A program made the translations under genes and the position numbers. Below, one piece after another: positions 5,938 through 14,319 of a DNA stretch of 22,947 nucleotides. How positions within the stretch are numbered: the stretch's first letter is position 1; each line of letters opens with the position of its first letter. The DNA lies in assembly GCF_938028825.1 (NCBI RefSeq), contig NZ_CALIZP010000059.1, positions 1-22,947 on the forward strand. Reading direction: 5' to 3'. The notes under the pieces were generated by a model, which ran no database searches, was not told the DNA's origin, and was given only the letters and a program-made list of their open reading frames with translations. Origin of the DNA: an uncultured Cardiobacterium sp. Its GTDB lineage: Bacteria > Pseudomonadota > Gammaproteobacteria > Cardiobacteriales > Cardiobacteriaceae.

Positions 5938-6873
5938 AAGACCATTGCGCTTGTCCCACCAGGCGCAGATGTTGGCGACCAGCGCGCCGCTGATGTTGTG
6001 CCAGACGCTGAAAATGGCACTCGGCAATGCCGCTTCGGGGCTGAAATAGCGGGTACCGAGGACAGCGCCGAGGCCGCTGTTCTGCATGCCGACTTCGATC
6101 ATCACCGCGCGGCGCTGCGCGCTGTTCATGCCGGACAGCAGGGCGGCGATGAAGCCGAGGGCGTAGCCGAGCAGGTTGTGCAGGATGACGACGCCGAAGA
6201 TGATGAGGCCGCCGGTGGCGATGGTTGCGTGGTTGAGGGCGACGACGATGGCGATGATGAAGACGATGCCGGCCACGGAAATGAGCGGCAGGGCGTCGCG
6301 CAGGAGTTGCAGGTGGCGGTCGAAGAGGCGGTTTATCACCACGCCCGCGATGATGGGCAGCAGCACGGTTTTCAGAATATCAAGCATCATTTTGCCCGCT
6401 TCGATGTCCACGCTTTTATCCGCATAGAATTGCAGCAGGAGCGGCGTGAGGAGCGGTGAGAGCAAGGTCGAGCAGGCGGTGATGGTGACACTCAGGGCGA
6501 CATCGCCGCGCGCGAGGTAGGTCATGACGTTGCTGGATGTGCCGCCCGGACAGCAGCCGACGAGGATGACGCCGAGGGCGACCATTGGGTCAAGCAAGAA
6601 GACGCGCACCAGCAGGTAGGCAAGCAGCGGCATGATGGAAAACTGTGCGACGATGCCGAGCAGCACTTGCAGCGGACGGCGGGCGATTTCCCCGAAGTCC
6701 CGCGCGCGCAGGGTCAGTCCCATGCCGAACATGATGACGCCGAGCGCGTAGGGGATGGCGCTTTTCAGCGGCACGAAGGGCTGCGGCAGTGCGTAGCCGA
6801 TGACGGCGAAGACAATCGCCCACAGGGCGAAGGTCTGCCCGATAAACGTGGATAACTTGCGGATTTTGTGCAT
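5914..6873 (-). CDS. Bile acid:sodium symporter (BASS) family transporter
   Basis: A 319-aa integral inner-membrane protein with about 9-10 hydrophobic segments. It carries the family signatures GCCPGGTSSNVMTYLARGD (residues 107-125), which forms a crossing/Na+ site, and VGMQNSGLGAVLGTRYF near the C-terminus. BASS proteins co-transport organic anions with sodium; bacterial members move bile acids, pantoate or other 2-keto acids, and the substrate here cannot be told. The frame is open upstream to 6996, but the ATG at 6873 has AGGGAG at good spacing and starts directly with the first helix (MHKIRKLSTFIGQTFALW). It is transcribed away from the TRIC gene, so the 122-bp gap holds divergent promoters. 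Confidence 0.8.
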   Translation of the reverse strand: MHKIRKLSTFIGQTFALWAIVFAVIGYALPQPFVPLKSAIPYALGVIMFGMGLTLRARDFGEIARRPLQVLLGIVAQFSIMPLLAYLLVRVFLLDPMVALGVILVGCCPGGTSSNVMTYLARGDVALSVTITACSTLLSPLLTPLLLQFYADKSVDIEAGKMMLDILKTVLLPIIAGVVINRLFDRHLQLLRDALPLISVAGIVFIIAIVVALNHATIATGGLIIFGVVILHNLLGYALGFIAALLSGMNSAQRRAVMIEVGMQNSGLGAVLGTRYFSPEAALPSAIFSVWHNISGALVANICAWWDKRNGLLSPPKAG

Positions 6874-6949
6874 AAAGCTCCCTGATGATGTTGCAACGCC
6901 CAGGGCTGCACCAGCGCCGCCCCGAGCCGGACAATGCCTTTCCGGCGAC

Positions 6950-6978
6950 CCCGTGCCGCCGTCTGCGGCGCGGGTTTT
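6950..6978 (+). promoter_or_regulatory. Terminator-like leader hairpin upstream of TRIC gene
   Basis: A 10-bp GC-rich stem (CCCGTGCCGC / GCGGCGCGGG, one G-T pair) with a 5-nt loop, followed by TTTT. It ends 7 bases before the AAGGA ribosome site of the downstream gene. It could be an attenuator, or a terminator for stray transcription between the divergent genes. No ligand-binding leader fold was recognised. Confidence 0.4.
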
Positions 6979-6995
6979 GCCGACAAGGAAAAGCA

Positions 6996-7685
6996 ATGAA
7001 AAAATGGAAAGAGTGTATCCTAGCGCGCGTTTTTTTCCGCTTCCACCCCAACATGACTATTGCACCTGAAATCATCGTCCGCATTCTTGACTATTTCGGC
7101 GTCTTCACCGCCGCCGTCGCCGGCACCGTGCTGGCGAAACGCCAGCAGCTCGACATCTTCGGCGCGGTGATGGTCGCCTTTGCCACCGCCATCGGCGGCG
7201 GCACGACGCGCGATTTGCTCCTCGACCGCCGCCCGCTGTTCTGGCTGGTGGATCTCAACTACGCCTATCTGATTACCGCCACCTCCATCATCACGCAAAT
7301 TTTCTACTACCAGTTCGAACGCCTCGACAAGCCGTTCCGCTGGTTCGACGCCCTCGGCATGGCGACATTCACCGTCATCGGCATCGAAATCGCGCAAATG
7401 CGCGTCGTTTCGCCGCCGGTCGCGGTGCTGATGGGGGTAATCACGGCGGTGATGGGCGGGATACTGCGCGACATCATCTGCCGTCAGGTGCCGCTCCTCT
7501 TGCAAAAAGAAATTTATCTCACCGCCGCGCTCATCGGCGGCATCTTCTACTTCATTTTGCTGCGTTTCGGCGTGGAGCTGTGGCTGCGCGACACGCTGAC
7601 CCTGCTGCTGGTGCTGGCCATCCGCGTCCTGGCGATTATTTACAACTGGAATCTGCCCGACATCGCCATCCGCAGGCGGCGTTAG
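6996..7685 (+). CDS. TRIC-type cation channel family protein (UPF0126, YicG-like)
   Basis: A 229-aa membrane protein with two copies of the UPF0126/TRIC unit. The first has AIGGGTTRDLLL, the second has GGILRDIICRQVPLLLQKEIY, and each unit contains three hydrophobic helices. Bacterial TRIC homologues form homotrimeric cation (K+-selective) channels; E. coli YicG is the common relative. Start choice: ATG 6996 has AAGGA six bases upstream and adds a basic tail (MKKWKECILARVFFRFHPN) before the usual N-terminus; ATG 7053 gives a typical 210-aa protein but has no ribosome site. An intrinsic terminator follows directly. Confidence 0.8.
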   Translation: MKKWKECILARVFFRFHPNMTIAPEIIVRILDYFGVFTAAVAGTVLAKRQQLDIFGAVMVAFATAIGGGTTRDLLLDRRPLFWLVDLNYAYLITATSIITQIFYYQFERLDKPFRWFDALGMATFTVIGIEIAQMRVVSPPVAVLMGVITAVMGGILRDIICRQVPLLLQKEIYLTAALIGGIFYFILLRFGVELWLRDTLTLLLVLAIRVLAIIYNWNLPDIAIRRRR

Positions 7686-7692
7686 CGGCAGG

Positions 7693-7719
7693 AAAAAGCA
7701 GGGTTCGCCCTGCTTTTTT
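7693..7719 (+). terminator. Intrinsic terminator after TRIC gene
   Basis: A perfect 11-bp stem AAAAAGCAGGG / CCCTGCTTTTT with a stable TTCG tetraloop and a six-T tail. Confidence 0.9.
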
Positions 7720-7871
7720 CTGCTTGCGCGGCGGCTCCGCCCGCTTCCGGCCCCGGTTACCATTGCTCCGAAGCAACGGGAAGCTCAAATTTTCACCACA
7801 ACCAAGCGGATAATCACATAAAATAAACATCCAGTCACACACCCGTCATCCATAACCAAGAGGAAGCAAAC

Positions 7872-9296
7872 ATGAACCCAACCTACGACATCATCGTCAT
7901 CGGCGGCGGCCCCGGCGGCTACGTTGCCGCCATCCGCGCCGCCCAGCTCGGTTACAAAACCGCCTGCGTCGAAGCCGCACCCACCCTCGGCGGCACCTGC
8001 CTCAACGTCGGCTGCATCCCCTCCAAAGCCCTGCTCGAAACCACCCACCTCTACGAAAAAATCCAGTACGACAGCGCCGCGCACGGTATCGGCACCGGCA
8101 CCGCCACCCTCGACGCCGCCGCGATGATTGCCCGCAAAGACGACATCGTCAAACAACTCACCGGCGGCATCGCCCAACTCTTCAAAGCCAACGGCATTGA
8201 CTGGATACAGGGGCGCGGCAAACTGCTCGCCGGAAAAACCGTCGAAATCACCGCCGCCGACGGCAGCGTCAGCGAGAGCAAAGCGACAAAAGCCGTCATC
8301 CTCGCCGTCGGCTCCATCCCCGTGGACATCCCCGTCGCCAAAATGGACGGCAGCCACATCATCAGCTCCAACGAAGCCCTCTCGCTCACTGCCGTGCCCG
8401 AACACCTCGGCATCATCGGCGCAGGCGTCATCGGCCTCGAACTCGGCAGCGTCTGGCGCGCTGCCGGTGCGGAAGTCACCATCCTCGAAGCCGTGGACGA
8501 CCTCCTGCCGATGGCCGACCGCCAGCTCGCGCGTGAGGCGCAAAAACACCTTAAAAAACAGGGCCTCGACATCCGCCTCGGCGCCAAAGTCAGCAAAGCG
8601 GAAGTACACGGCGACCAAGTCACCGTTACCTATCAGGACAAAAACGGCGAACAACAACTCACCGTGGACAAACTCCTCGTCGCCGTCGGCCGCAAACCCA
8701 ACACCGCCGGCGTCATCGGCGACGGCTGCAAAGTCACCCTCGATGCGCGCGGCTTCATTGAAGTGGATGAACATTGCGCCACCGCCGAGGCGGGCGTGTA
8801 TGCCATCGGCGACTGCGTGCGCGGCGCCATGCTCGCGCACAAAGCCAGCGAAGAAGGCGTGATGGTCGCGGAAATCATCAACGGCCAGGCGGGGCACATC
8901 AGATACGACCTCGTCCCCGCCATCATCTACACCCATCCGGAAATGGCATGGCTGGGGCAAAACGAAGAACAACTCAAAGCGGCGGGCATTGCCTACCAAA
9001 AAGGCGACTTCCCCTTCGCCGCGAATGGTCGCGCCAAAGCGCTCGGCGCCGCCGAAGGCTTCGTGAAAATCCTCTGCGACAGTGACACGGACGAAATCCT
9101 CGGCGCGCACATCATCGGCCCGAACGCCTCCGAACTCATCCACGAACTCGCCGTGGCGATGGAATACCACGCCGCCAGCGAAGACATCGCCCGCACCATG
9201 CACGCCCACCCGACGCTTGCCGAAGCCATCCACGAAGCGGCACTCGCCGTGGACGGCCGCGCCATCCACAAAGCCAACCCGAAAAAACGGGGCTGA
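7872..9296 (+). CDS. lpdA: Dihydrolipoyl dehydrogenase
   Basis: A 474-aa FAD-dependent E3 component that reoxidises dihydrolipoamide of 2-oxoacid dehydrogenase complexes or the glycine cleavage system, reducing NAD+. Visible motifs are the FAD-binding GGGPGG (11-16), the redox disulfide GGTCLNVGC (Cys43/Cys48), the NAD-binding GAGVIGLELG near 180, the second FAD motif YAIGDCVRGAMLAHKA, and the catalytic HAHPTLAEA near the C-terminus. The length is typical. AGAGGAAG precedes the ATG. No E1/E2 genes are adjacent, so it is a detached E3 that may serve several complexes. Confidence 0.93.
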   Translation: MNPTYDIIVIGGGPGGYVAAIRAAQLGYKTACVEAAPTLGGTCLNVGCIPSKALLETTHLYEKIQYDSAAHGIGTGTATLDAAAMIARKDDIVKQLTGGIAQLFKANGIDWIQGRGKLLAGKTVEITAADGSVSESKATKAVILAVGSIPVDIPVAKMDGSHIISSNEALSLTAVPEHLGIIGAGVIGLELGSVWRAAGAEVTILEAVDDLLPMADRQLAREAQKHLKKQGLDIRLGAKVSKAEVHGDQVTVTYQDKNGEQQLTVDKLLVAVGRKPNTAGVIGDGCKVTLDARGFIEVDEHCATAEAGVYAIGDCVRGAMLAHKASEEGVMVAEIINGQAGHIRYDLVPAIIYTHPEMAWLGQNEEQLKAAGIAYQKGDFPFAANGRAKALGAAEGFVKILCDSDTDEILGAHIIGPNASELIHELAVAMEYHAASEDIARTMHAHPTLAEAIHEAALAVDGRAIHKANPKKRG

Positions 9297-9720
9297 ACCT
9301 GCGTCAGCCCACCAAGCCCAGCGTGTCGGGGTTTGGTGGGCACAAGGCCGGTGTTTACGCCGCTTGATGCGCACAGGGTGAGGCTTCAGCCCACCGAACA
9401 GGCGCAGCCTGCTTTTTGCGTTCCGGACAAGCGAAACCGCCAAGCGGGAGGCTGCGCGTTTTTTGATTACGAAACCCGGCGCTTACGCCGTCTGGTGGCA
9501 CAAACAAAGTCTTTCCCCCAGTGGGGAGAGGCTGGGATGGGGGCAGCAAGCAAATCGCGAAGCGACGAGACCCGGCTACTACGCCGCTCGGCGGCCCCAG
9601 TAACAACACGCCGCTTGGCAGCCCCAGCATTTACGCCGCTTGTCGACCGCCCCGCCCTCTTCCACAAATCGCACAACCGCGCCGCTTAGCGGGGTAAGCG
9701 TATCCGTCCCGGTTAAAACG
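9297..9720. repeat. Repeat-rich gene-free region (ACGCCGCTTG family)
   Basis: No supported gene in about 500 bp. It holds copies of a short repeat around TTTACGCCGCTTGR at 9354-9367, 9483-9495 (variant ACGCCGTCTGG), 9580-9591 (ACGCCGCTCGG), 9608-9618 and 9631-9642, plus a weaker GCGCCGCTTAGCGG at 9679. The three around 9580-9642 are spaced 27 and 25 bp and linked by a CCCCAG(T/C)A spacer. An inverted repeat GCCCACCAA/TTGGTGGGC lies at 9307-9341, and CAGGC-GCA-GCCTG-C-TTTTT at 9399-9417 is a weak terminator-like hairpin after lpdA. A G-rich block at 9507-9545 resembles the linker of the island replication gene. Confidence 0.65.
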
Positions 9721-9727
9721 GCCATAG

Positions 9728-9742
9728 GCCCCCGCCGGGGGC
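9728..9742 (+). other. GC hairpin just upstream of rph promoter
   Basis: GCCCCC-GCC-GGGGGC, a 6-bp perfect stem ending at the -35 region of rph. There is no U-run, so it is at best a poor terminator. It may insulate rph from upstream transcription. Confidence 0.35.
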
Positions 9743-9771
9743 TTCTCACACCGGCGACCGCGCCGCATAAT
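9743..9771 (+). promoter_or_regulatory. Probable promoter of rph-rdgB
   Basis: TTCTCA (9743-9748) and CATAAT (9766-9771) are 17 bp apart, upstream of the AAGGA ribosome site (9793-9797) of rph. The -10 box matches the consensus at 5 of 6 positions. Confidence 0.45.
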
Positions 9772-9803
9772 GCCCGCCCACCCACACTAACCAAGGAATC
9801 ATC

Positions 9804-10516
<713 letters not shown>

Positions 10517-10520
<4 letters not shown>

Positions 10521-11113
10521 CCAAGCGCCTCGTGCTCGCCAGCAACAACGGCAAAAAAATCCGCGAACTCGGTGCCATCCTCGCCGCCAGTGGCCTCCAC
10601 ATTCAGCCGCAAAGCGACTTCGGCATCGGCGAGGTCGCGGAAACCGGCGCGACCTTCATCGAGAACGCCCTCATCAAGGCGCGCCATGCCGCCGCCGCAA
10701 GCGCTCTGCCTGCCATTGCCGACGACTCCGGCCTGTGTGTGCCGGCGCTGGGCGGCGCGCCCGGCATCTACTCGGCGCGCTACAGCGGCGCAGGCGATGC
10801 CGGCAACAACCACAAACTGCTCGCTGCCCTCGCGGGCAGCGCCGACCGCCGCGCCTACTACGCCTGCCTCATCGTGTACCTGCGCCACGCCGACGACCCG
10901 CTGCCGCTCATCGCCCAGGGGCTGTGGCACGGTACCATTGCCGAAACCCCGCGCGGCGACGGCGGCTTCGGCTACGACCCGCTCTTCATCCCGGACGGCT
11001 ACACGCAGACCGCCGCCGAACTGGGCGTGGCCGAAAAAAACCGCATCAGCCACCGCGCCAAAGCACTCGCCGCCTTTGCCGCTGCTTATGGCCAAATCGC
11101 TGAAGAAAGATAA
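10517..11113 (+). CDS. rdgB: XTP/dITP diphosphatase (HAM1/RdgB)
   Basis: A 198-aa nucleotide-pool cleaner that hydrolyses dITP, XTP and related purine triphosphates to the monophosphate and pyrophosphate. Motifs: the N-terminal substrate loop LASNNGKKIREL, FIENALIKARHAA, the catalytic/metal DDSGLCVPALGGAPGIYSAR, GFGYDPLF (base recognition) and the C-terminal SHRAKAL. The length is normal. It is translationally coupled to rph through ATGA, a common pairing in proteobacteria. Confidence 0.95.
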
Positions 11114-11120
11114 CGACACA

Positions 11121-11140
11121 GGGCGGCTTTCAAGCCGCCC
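11121..11140 (+). terminator. Possible terminator hairpin after rdgB
   Basis: GGGCGGCT-TTCA-AGCCGCCC, an 8-bp perfect stem 8 bases after the stop. The following CGGCCTTTCC is a weak U-tract, so efficiency is doubtful. Confidence 0.5.
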
Positions 11141-11164
11141 CGGCCTTTCCTGAAAATCCGGTAT

Positions 11165-11229
11165 TTTTACGCCGCTTGATGGACCTAGTATTTACGCCGC
11201 TTGACCAGGCCAGTGTTTATCCGCTTGGT
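11165..11229. repeat. Tandem array of the ACGCCGCTTG repeat, about 26-bp period
   Basis: Three copies: TTTTACGCCGCTTGA (11165), TTTACGCCGCTTGA (11191) and GTTTATCCGCTTGG (11215). They are spaced about 25-26 bp and linked by short spacers GGACCTAGTA and CCAGGCCAGT. This is the same family and spacing as in the gap before rph. Confidence 0.75.
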
Positions 11230-11299
11230 GAAATGACGGGAATACAATGCCTTGTAAGCAACACGCCACATTTCCCCAAACAAAAAAAGAGACAACTCC

Positions 11300-12043
11300 A
11301 TGCCATCCCCTAAATTACGCGCCAAACTGCAACCCGCCTATCAGGATTTGTCGCTGCAAAACGGAATCCTGCGTTGCCTGCATCCCGCTGAAATCAGCGG
11401 CGAAAATGCCAAATACATGAAAATGTACGACTGGATGGGCCGCTGGTACGACTTCGGCGAACAATGGATAGGGCGGATTAAATACGGCAACAGCGTCATC
11501 ACCACGCGCCGAGCCCTGATGCGCGAACTGGAATGGCGGCAGGACGCCACTGCCCTTTACGTTTCCATCGGCACCGGTATCGACCTGAATTACCTGCCTG
11601 CGGATATCGACATTGCCACCCTGGACATTACCGGCCTTGACCTGTCGCTCGGCATGCTGCGCCGTTGTCAGCGGGTCTGGCAGAAAAAAGCACCGGGACT
11701 GGATTTGGTGCACGCCAATGCCGAAACCCTCCCCTTCCGGGATAACGGTTTCGATATCGTCTTTCACGTTGGCGGCATCAACTTTTTCAACGACAAAGCG
11801 CGCGCCATCCGGGAAATGCTGCGCGTCGCCAAGCCCGGCAGCAAAATCATGATTGCTGACGAAACCAGCGACTTCATCGACCAGCAATATAAAAAAAGCG
11901 GCTTTACCCGCCGCTACTTTGCCGATACCCACTTTGATCTGGGCGAGATTGAAAACAGCATCCCGGCTGATGTGGTCGAGCGGCGCACCCAGCTGCTGTG
12001 GGATAACCGCTTCTACTGCATCACTTTCCGCAAACCCTGCTAA
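11300..12043 (+). CDS. Class I SAM-dependent methyltransferase
   Basis: A 247-aa Rossmann-fold methyltransferase. An N-terminal helical cap (residues about 1-85, with MYDWMGRWYDFGEQW, as in UbiE-like enzymes) precedes motif I YVSIGTGIDLNYLP. The acidic end of strand 2 is ITGLDLSLGML, motif II-like LVHANAETLPFRDNGFDIVFHVGG, and the post-motif AIREMLRVAKPGSKIMIADE is typical of the UbiE/Methyltransf_11 group. The substrate cannot be told; quinone or lipid methylation is possible, but this is not a canonical UbiE. A weak AAGAGA ribosome site precedes the ATG. It stands alone between a repeat array and sbcD. Confidence 0.8.
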   Translation: MPSPKLRAKLQPAYQDLSLQNGILRCLHPAEISGENAKYMKMYDWMGRWYDFGEQWIGRIKYGNSVITTRRALMRELEWRQDATALYVSIGTGIDLNYLPADIDIATLDITGLDLSLGMLRRCQRVWQKKAPGLDLVHANAETLPFRDNGFDIVFHVGGINFFNDKARAIREMLRVAKPGSKIMIADETSDFIDQQYKKSGFTRRYFADTHFDLGEIENSIPADVVERRTQLLWDNRFYCITFRKPC

Positions 12044-12187
12044 AAACCACCACACCGCCGCCGCCCTCCTCGCCGCCTGCACCAAAGCGCGCACGCTGCA
12101 CAGTCGTAAACAGGACTGGGCCAACGTCGTATCAGCCCATTGGGGATGCCTATAAAATAGCCATTCCCACCCATCTCCCCATCCCCC
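12044..12187. other. Gap before sbcD with possible coding remnant
   Basis: The plus frame 12056-12155 reads like protein (LLAACTKARTLHSRKQDW, then ANVVSAHWG) up to a TAA, but it has no start of its own and upstream it is only a shadow of the methyltransferase. It may be the tail of a decayed gene. The stop overlaps a TATAAAAT word. Confidence 0.25.
12151..12156 (+). promoter_or_regulatory. Candidate -10 box of sbcD
   Basis: TATAAA lies 31 bases before the TTG start of sbcD. No recognisable -35 is present at normal spacing. The transcript would have a very short leader of about 25 nt with no Shine-Dalgarno. Confidence 0.35.
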
Positions 12188-13414
12188 TTGAAACTCATCC
12201 ACACCGCCGACTGGCACCTTGGCCGCGCCCTCTACGGCCGCAAACGCTACGACGAACAGAGCGCCTTCCTCGACTGGCTGCTCGCCACCCTCAGCGCAGA
12301 ACACGCCGACGCCCTTATCATCGCTGGCGACATCTTCGACAGCGGCAACCCGCCGAACCGCGCCCAGGCGCTCTACTACGACTTCCTCTGCCGCGCCGCC
12401 GCCACAACCTGCCGCCACATCATCATCACCGCCGGCAACCACGACTCCCCCACCTTCCTTGACGCCCCGCGCGAACTCCTGCGCGCCCTCAACATCCACA
12501 TCATCGGCAGCGCAGGCAGCCCGGCAGACGAAACCCTGCTGCTGCGTGCCCCTGACGGCAGCGTCGAAGCCATCTGCTGCGCCGTGCCCTACCTGCGCGA
12601 ACGCGACATCCGCAGCGTTGACGCTGGCGAAAGCAGCGACGACAAAGCGCGCAAACTGCTCGAAGGTATCCGCGCCCACTACGCGGCGACCATAGCCCAC
12701 GCCGAAACCCTGCGCGCCACCCACGGCGCGGACATCCCGCTCATCGCGACCGGCCACCTCTTTGCCGCTGGCGGCAGCACCACCGATGGTGACGGCACGC
12801 GCGACCTCTACATCGGCAGCCTCGCCTACGTCCCCGCCGATGCCTTTCCCGCCGCCATCGACTACCTCGCCCTCGGTCACCTGCACCGCCCGCAAACCGT
12901 CGGCGGCGACCCGGCACGGCGATACAGCGGCGCACCACTAGCCTTCGGCTTCGGCGAAGCGGGACAAGAAAAGAGCCTCACCTGCGTGACCTTCACCGGT
13001 CGCCGGCCGCACATCGACACCCTCGCCATCCCCTGTCGGCAAAAACTCGCCCGCATCCACGGCGACCGGACAACCATCGAAAACCGCCTGCACGCGCTTG
13101 CCGCCAGCCCTGAATCCGTCTGGCTGGAAATCGAATACGACGGCACCGAACACATCCCCGACCTGCGCGACCGCCTGCACGCACAAACCGAAGGCACCCT
13201 GCTCGACATCCTGCGCCTCAAAAACAACCGCATCACCGCGCGCGTCCTCGCCGCAGACGCCGCCGCCGAACGCCTCGACGACCTCGACCCCGACGACGTT
13301 TTCGCCCGCTGCCTCGATGCCCACGCCATCCCGGAAGAACAGCGCCCCGACCTGCACGCCGCCTACCAGCAACTCCTCGCCGACATCCGGGAAGCCGACA
13401 ACAACGCCGAATAA
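12188..13414 (+). CDS. sbcD: Exonuclease subunit SbcD
   Basis: A 408-aa Mre11-type nuclease that, with the SbcC ATPase, cleaves DNA hairpins and protein-blocked ends. Metal-binding motifs are in place: DWHLG (Asp8, His10), GDIFDSG (Asp48), GNHD (Asn84, His85), GHLFAAG and GHLHRPQ. The length equals E. coli SbcD. The start is unusual: TTG at 12188, directly before the conserved KLIHTADWHLG, with no ribosome-binding site in the C-rich leader. sbcC is not beside it; the next gene is convergent. Confidence 0.9.
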   Translation: MKLIHTADWHLGRALYGRKRYDEQSAFLDWLLATLSAEHADALIIAGDIFDSGNPPNRAQALYYDFLCRAAATTCRHIIITAGNHDSPTFLDAPRELLRALNIHIIGSAGSPADETLLLRAPDGSVEAICCAVPYLRERDIRSVDAGESSDDKARKLLEGIRAHYAATIAHAETLRATHGADIPLIATGHLFAAGGSTTDGDGTRDLYIGSLAYVPADAFPAAIDYLALGHLHRPQTVGGDPARRYSGAPLAFGFGEAGQEKSLTCVTFTGRRPHIDTLAIPCRQKLARIHGDRTTIENRLHALAASPESVWLEIEYDGTEHIPDLRDRLHAQTEGTLLDILRLKNNRITARVLAADAAAERLDDLDPDDVFARCLDAHAIPEEQRPDLHAAYQQLLADIREADNNAE

Positions 13415-13417
13415 CCG

Positions 13418-13433
13418 GCCGCCATCAGGCGGC
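13418..13433. other. Hairpin shared between convergent sbcD and SafE-like gene
   Basis: GCCGCC-ATCA-GGCGGC, a perfect 6-bp stem in the 10-bp space between the convergent stops; its loop contains the stop codon of the minus-strand gene. There is no T-run on either strand, so at best it is a weak bidirectional terminator or RNA end protector. Confidence 0.4.
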
Positions 13434-14090
13434 GAGGCGCGCCGCAAACGGCCACACCGTCCACAAGGCGGCGGCAATGACCAGCGCGCCGAGCAGCAGG
13501 CGGCCGCCGTCGCGGGTGAGCGCTTGCAGCAGCGTGCCGGAGAAGATGCCGAGCAGCAGCATCGCGGGCAGGGTGCCCAGGCCGAAGGCCAGCATCACCA
13601 GCGCGGCGGCAAGCGGGTTGCCGCTGACAAGGGCAAGGCCGAGGGCGCTGTAAATCAGACCGCAGGGCAAAAGCCCCCAGAGGAAACCGAGCAGCAGCGC
13701 ATCACTCTCGCTGCGCACCGGCAGCAGGGTTTGCACGAAGCCGGCCAGCGGTTGCCATAGCTTCGTGCCGTAGCGTTCCAGGCGGCGCAGCCAGTTGACG
13801 CCCAGGGCAATTTGCACGCCCACCAGCAGCATCACCAGCGCCGCCATGATGCGCAAGGCCGCGCCCCAGGCGGGGTTGTGCGGGCGGATGCCGAGAAGCG
13901 GCAGCAGACAGCCGAAGGTCAGCCCCAGCGCGGCGTAACTCAGCAGGCGTCCGCCGTGATAGACCAGCAGGTAGCGCTTGCGCGTGCTGCCGAGCCCCAG
14001 CGAGGCGCTGATGCTGCCGCACATCGCCACGCAATGTGCGCTGCCGGCGAGACCGGTGGCGAGAGCGCCGAGCAGTACCGCGCCATTCAT
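13425..14090 (-). CDS. SafE/TauE-like (UreH/DsbD_2-type) membrane protein linked to CcoS
   Basis: A 221-aa protein with about six hydrophobic segments, of the 'sulfite exporter TauE/SafE' group related to UreH and the DsbD membrane core. Signature pieces are GSAHCVAMCGSISASLG near the N-terminus (paired Cys in helix 1) and GLLPCGLIYSALGLAL in the middle, the typical Cys/Pro helices. Relatives next to ccoS are implicated in cytochrome cbb3 oxidase assembly, probably in copper or redox handling. The start ATG overlaps the ccoS stop (ATGA). The exact substrate is unknown. Confidence 0.75.
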   Translation of the reverse strand: MNGAVLLGALATGLAGSAHCVAMCGSISASLGLGSTRKRYLLVYHGGRLLSYAALGLTFGCLLPLLGIRPHNPAWGAALRIMAALVMLLVGVQIALGVNWLRRLERYGTKLWQPLAGFVQTLLPVRSESDALLLGFLWGLLPCGLIYSALGLALVSGNPLAAALVMLAFGLGTLPAMLLLGIFSGTLLQALTRDGGRLLLGALVIAAALWTVWPFAARLAA

Positions 14091-14260
14091 GAATCGTGCC
14101 GCCCGCGTTGACGTTCTTCATCGGTGTCGTCGAGCAGCGGGATCATGCCGGGCGATTCGAGGTCGTCGAACTGGCGGTGTCTGACCGCCCAGGAGAAGGC
14201 AAAGACCGCCGCCGCAATGAGGATGACGGAAATCGGAATCAGGAGATAGAGAATCTGCAT
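14087..14260 (-). CDS. ccoS: Cytochrome cbb3 oxidase maturation protein CcoS
   Basis: A 57-aa single-span membrane protein: MQILYLLIPISVILIAAAVF (transmembrane), then WAVRHRQFDDLESPG, the diagnostic QFDDLE(S/G)P motif, and an acidic tail (LLDDTDEE). CcoS is needed for heme b and copper insertion into cbb3 oxidase. ATG 14260 gives the family N-terminus; an in-frame ATG at 14290 adds ten non-family residues, and neither has a clear ribosome site. The usual ccoNOP and ccoI are not in the window. Confidence 0.85.
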   Translation of the reverse strand: MQILYLLIPISVILIAAAVFAFSWAVRHRQFDDLESPGMIPLLDDTDEERQRGRHDS

Positions 14261-14319
14261 GGAAAAAGGGAGAGGAAGGGAAAGGCGCATTATGCGGCAA
14301 AGCTGCCCGCCAAGCGGCG

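Noticed and set aside
6846..6854. A lone DnaA-box-like CGTGGATAA at the transporter start
   Set aside because: A single 8/9 match without neighbours, inside coding sequence; expected by chance.
7785..9443. A 552-aa open frame antisense to lpdA
   Set aside because: GC-rich antisense shadow with Gly/Asp/Val/Phe-rich composition and no domain, while the plus strand encodes a clear LpdA.
9487..9495. GCCGTCTGG as a neisserial DNA-uptake sequence
   Set aside because: The full GCCGTCTGAA word is not present here, and a single degenerate match is better explained as a variant of the local ACGCCGCTTG family.
11853..12155. A 100-aa frame overlapping the methyltransferase end
   Set aside because: Its first two thirds are an out-of-frame copy of the methyltransferase; only the last 33 codons look protein-like, so at most a remnant.
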